A stretch of DNA of 64,000 nucleotides from Nocardia amikacinitolerans NBRC 108937 (GTDB lineage: Bacteria > Actinomycetota > Actinomycetes > Mycobacteriales > Mycobacteriaceae), in NCBI RefSeq assembly GCF_001612615.1, contig NZ_BDAU01000020.1, forward strand, positions 49,736 through 113,735. Reading direction: 5' to 3'. The position numbers and the translations under genes are program-made. Under the pieces are notes generated by a model. The model did no database searches, was not told where the DNA came from, and was given only the letters and a program-made list of their open reading frames with translations. The first letter of the stretch is position 1. Every line of letters starts with the position of its first letter. Shown here piece by piece: positions 15,466-23,050 of the stretch.

Positions 15466-17469
15466 ATGGACGACGAGCAGAACGTGCTGGCCACCGTGTG
15501 GCCCGAGGTGATTGCCGAGCTCACCACCGGTTCCGACGACGGCTCGATCCCGGCGGTGACCCGAGCACAGCAGGCCTGGCTCAAACTCGTCAAGCCGATC
15601 ACCGTCGCACAGGGCTTCGCCCTGCTGTCGGTGCCCTCGTCGCTGGCCCAGGAGGCCATCGAGCGCGATCTGCGCGAACCCATCCTGCGCTCCCTCGCCC
15701 GCCGGCTCGGTCCCCAGGTCGAGGGCCTCGGTGTGCGCATCGCGGCGCCCGCGACGCCGAACACCGATCGGTCCGCCGCCAACCCACGGCACGCCAGGAT
15801 GACCAGTCGTCCGGAGCGAACAAGGGAGGCCGCCCAGCGGAACCGGGACACGCAGCGCACCAGGGAGGCGTCGCGCGGCCCCGTCGGCTTCCCGGCCGAT
15901 CCGCCGAGCCGCACCGACTACCCGGCCCCGCGCTACGCGCAGCAGGACTTCGCGCCCGCGCCGGAGTATCCGGGGCCGTCCGACTATCCCCAGTCCGGCG
16001 ACTACGCGCCCGCCACCGAGTACACCCCCGCGCCCGACTACCCGCCGAGTTCGGACTACCCGGCCGACTACCAGTCCGGCGTCGACTACCCGGCCGACGA
16101 CTATCCGACCGCGGCCTACCGCGCGCCGGGCGCGGGCGACTACCCCGATTCCGCCGCGGTGCCCGAGGTGTCGACGGCGCCGCGGCCGGGGATGGGTTCG
16201 CGAAGGGATTCCACCCCGCCCGGCCAGGAGTCGCTGTTCAACCCCGAGCCCGCTCCGATGCGCGGACCCGCGCGGATGCCGTTGCGCGAAGCCGCGCCCG
16301 CCGCCGCGCACGATTCGGTCCGCGAGTCCGGTGAGGCGCTGCGCACCGAGCAGCCCGACGACGAACCGGTCGTCAACGTCCGCAACAACTGGCCGACCTA
16401 CTTCACCAAGAGCCAGGAGACGCCTGCTCCGGCGAACTCGTCGGCGAGCCTGAACGCGAAGTACACCTTCGAGACCTTCGTCATCGGCGCCTCCAACCGC
16501 TTCGCGCACGCCGCGGCGGTCGCCATCGCCGAGGCGCCCGCCCGCGCCTACAACCCGCTGTTCGTCTGGGGCGCCTCCGGTCTCGGCAAGACGCACCTGC
16601 TGCACGCGGCGGGACACTACGCCCAGCGGCTGTTTCCCGGCATGCGGGTGAAGTACGTGTCGACCGAAGAGTTCACCAACGACTTCATCAACAGCCTGCG
16701 CGACGACAGGAAGGTCGCGTTCAAGCGGCGCTACCGCGAGACCGACATTCTGCTGGTCGACGACATCCAGTTCATCGAGGGCAAGGAAGGCATCCAGGAG
16801 GAGTTCTTCCACACCTTCAACACGCTGCACAACGCGAACAAGCAGATCGTGGTCTCCTCCGACCGTCCGCCCAAGCAGCTGGCCACCCTCGAGGAGCGGC
16901 TGCGGACCCGGTTCGAGTGGGGCCTGATCACCGACGTGCAGCCGCCGGAACTGGAGACCCGCATCGCCATCCTGCGCAAGAAGGCGCGGATGGATCGGCT
17001 CGACGTGCCGCACGACGTGCTGGAACTGATCGCGAGCCGGGTTGAGCGCAACATCCGCGAGTTGGAGGGCGCACTGATCCGCGTCACCGCGTTCGCCTCG
17101 CTCAACGGTCAGCCGCTGGATCTGCCGCTCGCCGAGGTGGTGCTGCGCGATCTGATGCCGGACACCGCGGCGCTGGAGATCAACGCGGCGACGATCATGG
17201 CCGTCACCGCGGAGTACTTCAACACCACGCTCGAGGAGCTGACCGGGCCAGGCAAGGCGCGGCCGCTGGCGCAGGCCAGGCAGATCGCCATGTACCTGTG
17301 CCGTGAACTCACCGACCTATCGCTGCCCAAGATCGGTCAGGCGTTCGGCCGCGACCACACCACGGTCATGTACGCGGAGAAGAAGGTGCGCAAGGAGATG
17401 ACCGAGCGCCGCCGTGTGTACGACCAGGTTCAAGAACTCACAGCCCGAATCAAACAGCGCTCACGCTGA
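15466..17469 (+). CDS. dnaA: Chromosomal replication initiator protein DnaA
   Basis: 667 residues from the ATG at 15466, with GGGGAGGA upstream. Domain I is about 1-95; the linker (domain II) about 96-325; the AAA+ domain has Walker A GASGLGKTH near 369 and Walker B LLVDDIQF near 430. Domain IV carries the DnaA-box signature GRDHTTVMYAEKKV near 628. The M. tuberculosis protein is about 507 residues, so the linker here is roughly 160 longer. Within it, residues about 150-227 are a tyrosine/proline/aspartate tract with a recurring DYP motif. DnaA binds the boxes in the flanking regions and opens oriC. Confidence 0.98.
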   Translation: MDDEQNVLATVWPEVIAELTTGSDDGSIPAVTRAQQAWLKLVKPITVAQGFALLSVPSSLAQEAIERDLREPILRSLARRLGPQVEGLGVRIAAPATPNTDRSAANPRHARMTSRPERTREAAQRNRDTQRTREASRGPVGFPADPPSRTDYPAPRYAQQDFAPAPEYPGPSDYPQSGDYAPATEYTPAPDYPPSSDYPADYQSGVDYPADDYPTAAYRAPGAGDYPDSAAVPEVSTAPRPGMGSRRDSTPPGQESLFNPEPAPMRGPARMPLREAAPAAAHDSVRESGEALRTEQPDDEPVVNVRNNWPTYFTKSQETPAPANSSASLNAKYTFETFVIGASNRFAHAAAVAIAEAPARAYNPLFVWGASGLGKTHLLHAAGHYAQRLFPGMRVKYVSTEEFTNDFINSLRDDRKVAFKRRYRETDILLVDDIQFIEGKEGIQEEFFHTFNTLHNANKQIVVSSDRPPKQLATLEERLRTRFEWGLITDVQPPELETRIAILRKKARMDRLDVPHDVLELIASRVERNIRELEGALIRVTAFASLNGQPLDLPLAEVVLRDLMPDTAALEINAATIMAVTAEYFNTTLEELTGPGKARPLAQARQIAMYLCRELTDLSLPKIGQAFGRDHTTVMYAEKKVRKEMTERRRVYDQVQELTARIKQRSR

Positions 17470-17486
17470 GCGTCCTCCACAACCCC

Positions 17487-17518
17487 GCACCGCCCCTGAC
17501 CAGGGGCGGTGCTTTTTT
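17487..17518 (+). terminator. Intrinsic terminator of dnaA
   Basis: A perfect 12-base inverted repeat (17487-17498 and 17501-17512) followed by six T residues, 17 bases after the dnaA stop. Confidence 0.95.
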
Positions 17519-17520
17519 GT

Positions 17521-17595
17521 GCGTTGTGGATTCCTCGAGGATTCCCTGTGGAGTCCTCGAGGAATCCCCCGGTTTGTCCACCGATTCGTGCACAG
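17521..17595. repeat. oriC direct repeat, copy A
   Basis: About 75 bases with this order: TTGTGGA, TCCTCGAGGA, CTGTGGAGTCC, a second TCCTCGAGGA, TTGTCCACCG and GTGCACA. Copy B at 17696 has the same order with a one-base shift and several substitutions. The palindromes start at 17532 and 17554, 22 bases apart. Confidence 0.9.
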
Positions 17596-17695
17596 GCTCG
17601 CGGAAGAGTGGACCGGCCGTCGCTCACAGCCTGCTATCAACATCATCCCCATCGATTTCTGCCCACAGGGTCTGACCAGCCACGTCTCGGTCGGA

Positions 17696-17770
17696 GGCTT
17701 GTGGACTCCTCGAGGAGTCCGTGTGGAGTCCTCGAGGATTCCTCGAGCTGTCCACCGTTCGGTGCACACG
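17696..17770. repeat. oriC direct repeat, copy B
   Basis: Second copy of the module at 17521. TTGTGGA and two TCCTCGAGGA palindromes (17707 and 17729, again 22 bases apart) are followed by CTGTCCACCG and GTGCACA. Further single CTCGAG hexamers lie at 17742, 17802, 17813 and 17868. Confidence 0.9.
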
Positions 17771-18312
17771 TGTGAACAACAGGGTGAATCCGGTGGAACA
17801 ACTCGAGGACGGCTCGAGGATGAACGTGGGACAGTTTTCGAACCTCCACAGATGCCTCCGGTTCATCCTCGAGTCACCCGACGGCCATCCCCACGGCACC
17901 ACACCCCCGGACCAGCGAAAACGGGCTCAGTCCACAGATTCCACAGTGCCTACTACTACTTCAGTTCTTCTTCTTATAGATCTCTCTTCAAAACAGGGTG
18001 TGTGGAAAGTCGGTCGGGGAGCGTCCGGTCGGGAGCCACTCGTCTACCCAGGCAAGGAGAAGAGGGGATGGGCACTCGCGGATACACGGACACCCGTTTC
18101 GGACACGCGAGCGCGAATCGAGGGTCGGACTAGGTACCCGGGCCACACACGGGTACGTTTTATGTCGGTCGCCTGTGCCAGACTGCTGGCGCGGCCGATC
18201 CAGCACCCCCTGACGAGAACCACACGTTGTCGAGCCAACATGCTGTCGAGCCAACAGTGCTCGGACGGACGCCACACACGGATCACGGAACCGGGAGAGG
18301 ACAGATCGGGCG

Positions 18313-19488
18313 ATGGAGCTTGCGAGCATGAAGTTTCGGGTCGCCCGAGAGGATTTCGCGGAGTCCGTCGCCTGGGTCGCGCGCAGCCTGCCGTCCCGGC
18401 CTCCGGTGCCGGTCCTCGGCGGCGTGCTGCTGGTGGCGAGCGAGGACGGACTGACCGTCTCGGGATTCGACTACGAGGTCTCCGCGCAGATGCGCGTCGC
18501 GGCCGAGGTCGCCGGTCCCGGCGAGGTCCTGGTCTCCGGCCGCCTGCTCGCCGACATCACCAAGGCGCTGTCCAACAAGCCGGTGGACGTCTCCGTCGAC
18601 GGCACGCGCGTGCTGATCTCCTGCGGCAGTGCCAAGTTCTCGCTGCCCACCATGCCGGTCGAGGACTATCCCCAGCTGCCCGAGGTGCCGCAGCAGACCG
18701 GTGAACTGAGTGTGGACGTCTTCTCCGAGGCCGTCGGCCAGGTCGCCGTTGCGGCGGGCCGCGACGACACCCTGCCGATGCTCACCGGCATTCGCGTCGA
18801 GATCGAAGGCCCCCAGGTCGTTCTCGCGGCCACCGACCGCTTCCGGCTGGCCGTGCGCCACATCGAATGGCAGCCTGCCCGCACCGACATCGAGACCGCC
18901 GTGCTGATCCCGGCCCGTACGCTCTCCGAAGCCGCCAAGACGCTCGGCCCCTCGGACGCGCCCGTGCAGCTGTCGCTCGGCACCGGTGCAGGCTCGGACG
19001 GCCTGCTCGGCATCGTCAACGCGGGCCGCCGCACCACCACGCGGCTGCTCGACGCGGAATTCCCCAAGTTCCGCCAATTGCTCCCCAAGGAGCACACCTC
19101 CATCGCCACGCTCGAGGTCGCGGCGCTGACCGAGGCCATCAAGCGCGTCGCCCTTGTCGCCGAGCGCGGTGCGCAGGTGCGCCTGGAGTTCTCCAGCGAG
19201 GGCCTGCTGCTGTCCGCGGGCGGTGACGACGCGGGCCGCGCCGAGGAATGGTTGCCCGCCGATTTCCGCGGCGAAGCGCTGACCATCGCCTTCAACCCCG
19301 GCTACCTGGTGGACGGCCTGTCCGCGCTGCACTCCGATCGGGTCACCTTCGGATTCACCACCCCCAGCCGTCCCGCGGTGCTGCTCCCGGCGAGCGAGGA
19401 GGAGCCCGAGGTGCTCGACTCCGGCGCTTTCGCCGCGCTGGCCAGCTCCTACATCTACCTGCTGATGCCGGTCCGGCTCCCGGGCTGA
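18313..19488 (+). CDS. dnaN: DNA polymerase III sliding clamp (beta subunit)
   Basis: 391 residues forming three clamp domains (about 1-130, 135-255, 260-391). Recognisable stretches are RPPVPVLGGVLL near 30, DRFRLAVRHIEW near 178, and the C-terminal YIYLLMPVRL, which matches the usual Y-x-x-MP-x-R/K-L end. The ATG at 18313 is used; a second ATG (18328) starts nearer the conserved MKFRV. The dimeric ring tethers polymerase to DNA. The recF gene follows after 54 bases. Confidence 0.97.
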   Translation: MELASMKFRVAREDFAESVAWVARSLPSRPPVPVLGGVLLVASEDGLTVSGFDYEVSAQMRVAAEVAGPGEVLVSGRLLADITKALSNKPVDVSVDGTRVLISCGSAKFSLPTMPVEDYPQLPEVPQQTGELSVDVFSEAVGQVAVAAGRDDTLPMLTGIRVEIEGPQVVLAATDRFRLAVRHIEWQPARTDIETAVLIPARTLSEAAKTLGPSDAPVQLSLGTGAGSDGLLGIVNAGRRTTTRLLDAEFPKFRQLLPKEHTSIATLEVAALTEAIKRVALVAERGAQVRLEFSSEGLLLSAGGDDAGRAEEWLPADFRGEALTIAFNPGYLVDGLSALHSDRVTFGFTTPSRPAVLLPASEEEPEVLDSGAFAALASSYIYLLMPVRLPG

Positions 19489-19542
19489 GCATCTGTGCGT
19501 GATCGGGTGCCGTCGCCCGCGGTGACCGGGACGGTGTAGCGA

Positions 19543-20724
19543 ATGTTCATCCGAGCGCTGTCGCTGCGCGACTTCCGCTCCTGGGAGCACGCGGAACTCG
19601 AATTATCCCCAGGCCGAACGGTTTTCTTGGGATCGAACGGCAACGGCAAGACCAACCTGCTCGAGGCGATCGGCTACCTCGCCACGCTCGGTTCCCATCG
19701 GGTGGCCGCCGACGCGCCGCTGATCCGGATGGGCGCGCAGCGGGCGCGAATCGGTGCGACGGTGGTCAACACCGGCCGCGAACTGCGGATCGATGTCGAG
19801 CTGAATCAAGGCGCGGCCAATCGCGCGCAGATCAACCGGTCGCCGGTGCGCAAAACGCGCGAGATTCTCGGCATTCTGCAAACGGTGTTGTTCGCGCCGG
19901 AGGATCTCGCGCTCGTGCGCGGCGACCCGGGGGAGCGCCGCAGGTTTCTCGACGAGTTGTGCACAGCCCGGCTCCCCAGGTTGGCTGGTGTGCGCTCGGA
20001 CTACGACCGGGTGCTGCGGCAGCGCTCCGCCCTGTTGAAAACCGCTGGGCGGCAAGCCAGATCGAAGACCGACCTGGGGACACTCGACGTGTGGGACGGG
20101 CATTTGGCGGCGCACGCCTCGGTGCTGCTCGCCGAGCGGTTACGGCTGGTGCACGATCTGTATCCCCATCTGGCACAGTCCTATCGGTCGATCGCGCCCG
20201 AATCCCGGCCCGCCGCAATCGGATACCGCAGCTCGTATCTTCCACCGGACTTCCTCGATCCGGCCAGGGAGCCCCAGGCCGACGACGTCGCCGCGCTGGA
20301 GGGGATCGTGTTGCGCGAGCTCGCCGCGGCGCGGTCCAAGGAGCTGGACCGCGGTGTTTGCCTGGTCGGCCCGCACCGCGACGACCTCGAGTTGATGCTC
20401 GGTGACGCGCCCGCCAAGGGCTTCGCCAGTCACGGCGAGTCCTGGTCCTTCGCTCTCGCCCTTCGGCTCGGCGCGTTCGAGCTGCTCCGGACCACCGGAG
20501 CTGAGCCGGTGCTGTTGCTGGACGACGTCTTCGCCGAGCTGGACCGCCGCCGACGCACCGCGCTCGCGGAAGTGGCGGCGGGCGCCGAACAGGTGTTGAT
20601 CACGGCCGCCGTCCCCGAGGACGTGCCCGCCGAGCTTGCCGCGGTGCCGTTGCGGGTGGAGACCAGCGGCGAGGCCACGCACCGCACTTCCCGCATCGAC
20701 GAGCCCGCGCCCGGCTTCGCCTGA
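19543..20724 (+). CDS. recF: DNA replication and repair protein RecF
   Basis: 393-residue SMC-like ABC ATPase of the RecFOR gap-repair pathway. Walker A is GSNGNGKTN at about 28-36, the signature region is SHGESWSFALALRLGAFELL, and Walker B is PVLLLDDVFAELD near 325. It loads recombinase at single-strand gaps behind replication forks. It lies in the conserved dnaN-recF-dciA order. Confidence 0.96.
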   Translation: MFIRALSLRDFRSWEHAELELSPGRTVFLGSNGNGKTNLLEAIGYLATLGSHRVAADAPLIRMGAQRARIGATVVNTGRELRIDVELNQGAANRAQINRSPVRKTREILGILQTVLFAPEDLALVRGDPGERRRFLDELCTARLPRLAGVRSDYDRVLRQRSALLKTAGRQARSKTDLGTLDVWDGHLAAHASVLLAERLRLVHDLYPHLAQSYRSIAPESRPAAIGYRSSYLPPDFLDPAREPQADDVAALEGIVLRELAAARSKELDRGVCLVGPHRDDLELMLGDAPAKGFASHGESWSFALALRLGAFELLRTTGAEPVLLLDDVFAELDRRRRTALAEVAAGAEQVLITAAVPEDVPAELAAVPLRVETSGEATHRTSRIDEPAPGFA

Positions 20725-21090
20725 ATCGCACGGTCTCCACAGATGGCCGCCCGGGTTGTGCACAGGTGGGGAATGCCGACGCAGAAGGGCCGTCTGCGAC
20801 GGTTCGTCGGCGGGCTCCCGTACAGTTGCCCTGCACCGGGGCCTGGTCGGAGCCGCCGATTCATCCCCAGTACCTGTGGAGAACCTTGCCCCCGAGGCGT
20901 TTTCCCAAGGTGCTGCGGTGATCGTTCGACAGTCGCCGCCGTGGTTCCGGAAAACGCCACGAACAGGCGTTCGACACCGGTCCGGCGATCGTGCCGACCG
21001 GGCGTTTCGGCGCCGAACCCGGCCGCGCACCGGCTGGGGACAACAGAGCAAGATCTGGGGACAAACCCGAGGGTCGAACGGAGCGGGACG
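20725..21090. other. Intergenic region between recF and dciA
   Basis: 366 bases. An open frame extends upstream of dciA but its translation is not protein-like. It contains loose DnaA-box-like CTCCACAGA (20736), TTGTGCACAGG (20756) and CTGTGGAGAA (20875). No terminator or clear promoter is seen. Confidence 0.5.
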
Positions 21091-21654
21091 ATGACCGACC
21101 AGCCCGAACCGGGCGCACAGCAGCCCGGCGGCGAGCCGCAGCTGCGCGGCATCGATCTGGCAAGGCGCGCACTGGAGGAGGCGCGCGCCGCGGCGAAGGC
21201 CAGCGGAAAGTCGGTAGGCCAGGGTCGTGCCTCGCCGGTACGGAAGCTGCGCACCGGCGGCCGCAGGCGCACGGGCTGGTCCGGCGCGCGCCCGGACGAT
21301 CGCGATCCCCAGCTGCTGTCCCAGCTCGCCACCCGCATCGCCAAGAGCAGGGGCTGGGACGGCAAGGTCGCCGAAGGCACGGTGCTCGGGCGCTGGGCCG
21401 GTGTCGTCGGCGAGGACATCGCCTCGCACGCCACTCCGATCGCGCTGAAGGACGGTGTGCTGAACATTGCCGCCGAGTCGACCGCGTGGGCGACCCAGTT
21501 GCGCATGTTGCAGGGCCAGATCCTGGCGAAGATCAACGCCGCCGTCGGTCATGGCGTGGTGACGCAGTTGAAGATCTCCGGCCCAGCCGCGCCGAGTTGG
21601 CGCAAGGGCGAGCGGCACATCAAGGGCCGCGGTCCGCGCGACACCTACGGCTGA
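21091..21654 (+). CDS. dciA: DciA-type helicase loader (DUF721)
   Basis: 187 residues, the same length as Rv0004 of M. tuberculosis. DciA delivers and activates the replicative helicase DnaB in bacteria lacking DnaC/DnaI. The DUF721 core (about 75-165) contains GRWAGVVGEDIASHATP and AESTAWATQLRMLQ. The N-terminal 70 residues are basic and likely flexible. The ATG at 21091 was chosen for its GGAG upstream and match to family length. Confidence 0.92.
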   Translation: MTDQPEPGAQQPGGEPQLRGIDLARRALEEARAAAKASGKSVGQGRASPVRKLRTGGRRRTGWSGARPDDRDPQLLSQLATRIAKSRGWDGKVAEGTVLGRWAGVVGEDIASHATPIALKDGVLNIAAESTAWATQLRMLQGQILAKINAAVGHGVVTQLKISGPAAPSWRKGERHIKGRGPRDTYG

Positions 21655-21723
21655 TCGGCGAGGGCTGGTCGCGCCGGAGCCGCCGGGGCCACTCTGGCAA
21701 CTACCCGATACTCGATGTTACGT

Positions 21724-21752
21724 TTATCCACATATCCACAGGTATCTCCACA
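21724..21752. promoter_or_regulatory. DnaA-box trio upstream of the hydrolase gene
   Basis: TTATCCACA (21724, perfect), ATATCCACA (21732) and ATCTCCACA (21744), all in the same orientation and spaced 8 and 12 bases. They lie about 90-120 bases before the next gene, 3.4 kb past oriC. Confidence 0.85.
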
Positions 21753-21841
21753 GTCCCCAGCCTCGGGACCTGCGGATTCCCGTGGAACGTCCGATTCCGC
21801 GCCTGCGGCCCGGATCGAATATGCACAGGAGAAACGGATCG

Positions 21842-22747
21842 ATGACGATCAGCACCGCGGGCCCGTTCCCCGCCACGGCCACCACCACCGTCCGCCGCGG
21901 CGACGTCGAGCTCGCGGTGTTCGAATGCGGCGATCCCACGGGCACGCCCGTCCTGCTCGTGCACGGCTGGCCCGACACCCACATCCTGTGGAATCGCGTC
22001 GCCGCCCGCCTGGCCGATCGCTATCACGTCATCGCCTTCGACAACCGCGGCGCGGGTGACAGCACGGTGCCCACCCAGGTCTCGGCCTATCGCATCGAGG
22101 AACTGGCCGCCGACGTCCGCGCGGTCGTCGACGCGGTGGCTCCCGGGCAGCGCGTGCACGTGCTCGGGCACGACTGGGGTTCGGTGATCGGCTGGGAGCT
22201 CGTCAGCGACCCCGGCGCCGAAACCAGGATCGCGTCGTTCAGTTCCGTCTCCGGCCCGAACCTCGACTTCCTCGGCGCGTACCTGCGCGGCCCGTTCTCG
22301 GCGGCGCGGCTGCGCGGGGCGCTAGCGCAGGGCCTCGCCTCGGCGTACACCGTCGCCTTCCAGATTCCCGGCCTGCCCAATCCGGTGCTGCGCGCGCTGT
22401 CCGGACGCTGGCCGCGCTTCCTCGCCTTCTTCGACGGCCTCGATCCCGCGCTGGTGCAGACCGCGCCGACGCTGCGCGCCGACATGATCAACAACCTCAA
22501 GCTCTACCGCGCGAATATCCGTGGGCGCCTGCGTAATCCGCGCCCGCGCCCGATCGGTGTCCCGGTGCAGCTGATCGTCTCGACCGGCGACCGCGCGGTG
22601 CGTCCGGTGGTGCATGCCGAGGCCGAGCAGTGGGTCGGCAACCTGACCCGCACCGAGATCGCGGCCCGGCACTGGTCGCCGATCTCGCACCCCGATGCGC
22701 TCGCCGACCGCACCGCCGAATTCGTCGATCGGGTCGCGGTCTCCTGA
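21842..22747 (+). CDS. Alpha/beta-fold hydrolase, epoxide-hydrolase-like
   Basis: 301 residues from the ATG at 21842 with CAGGAGAAA upstream. Motifs: oxyanion HGWPDT near 42, the DNRGAGDS turn near 70, and the nucleophile elbow GHDWGS near 116, with Asp as nucleophile as in epoxide hydrolases and haloalkane dehalogenases. A C-terminal His (RHWSPISHPD) could be the catalytic base. The cap domain lies about 145-235. Physiological substrate unknown. It interrupts the otherwise conserved recF-dciA-gyrB order, so it is probably an insertion; its base composition is like its neighbours. Confidence 0.88.
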   Translation: MTISTAGPFPATATTTVRRGDVELAVFECGDPTGTPVLLVHGWPDTHILWNRVAARLADRYHVIAFDNRGAGDSTVPTQVSAYRIEELAADVRAVVDAVAPGQRVHVLGHDWGSVIGWELVSDPGAETRIASFSSVSGPNLDFLGAYLRGPFSAARLRGALAQGLASAYTVAFQIPGLPNPVLRALSGRWPRFLAFFDGLDPALVQTAPTLRADMINNLKLYRANIRGRLRNPRPRPIGVPVQLIVSTGDRAVRPVVHAEAEQWVGNLTRTEIAARHWSPISHPDALADRTAEFVDRVAVS

Positions 22748-23050
22748 TGATCGCGGCGACCGTTCGGCACGGCGTGCTGAGCACATCTGAGAGTCCCTGA
22801 AACGGTCGCGAGGAAGACCGGACTCGTCGCCGGTCGATTTCTCGCAGCCATGAAGCCGTCAGGGGTGTCGTAGGTGCATTGTGGCGCGGGTCTACCAGTA
22901 GGATGGTGACGTAACTAGCGGCGAACCCTTCGGTGCGTTCCGCACAGCCCCCGCGTGGGCCCGTGAATCTCGACCTGTCAAGACACGGGCCGCGCTTGCG
23001 CTGTGGCGATCGTTGCGCCGGGGTCAGCAAGTAAGGAGAGCTACCGACCA
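22748..23050. other. Intergenic region upstream of gyrB
   Basis: 303 bases that must hold the gyrBA promoter. An 8-base inverted repeat (22958-22965 and 22984-22991) could form a leader hairpin 60 bases before the gyrB start. No riboswitch is recognised. Confidence 0.5.

Larger units (their letters stand above)
17470..18312. other. Replication origin oriC (dnaA-dnaN intergenic region)
   Basis: 843 bases between dnaA and dnaN. About a dozen degenerate DnaA boxes resembling TTGTCCACA are scattered from 17473 to about 18010, for example TTGTCCACC at 17574, CTGTCCACC at 17748, paired TGTGGAGTC copies, and CAGTCCACA/GATTCCACA near 17931-17950. A pyrimidine/AT-rich stretch with TTCTTCTTCTTATAGATC near 17960-17990 is the best candidate unwinding element. 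Two long direct repeats and four TCCTCGAGGA palindromes are interleaved with the boxes. Gene orientation flips here (left arm minus, right arm plus), which supports the assignment. Confidence 0.92.
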
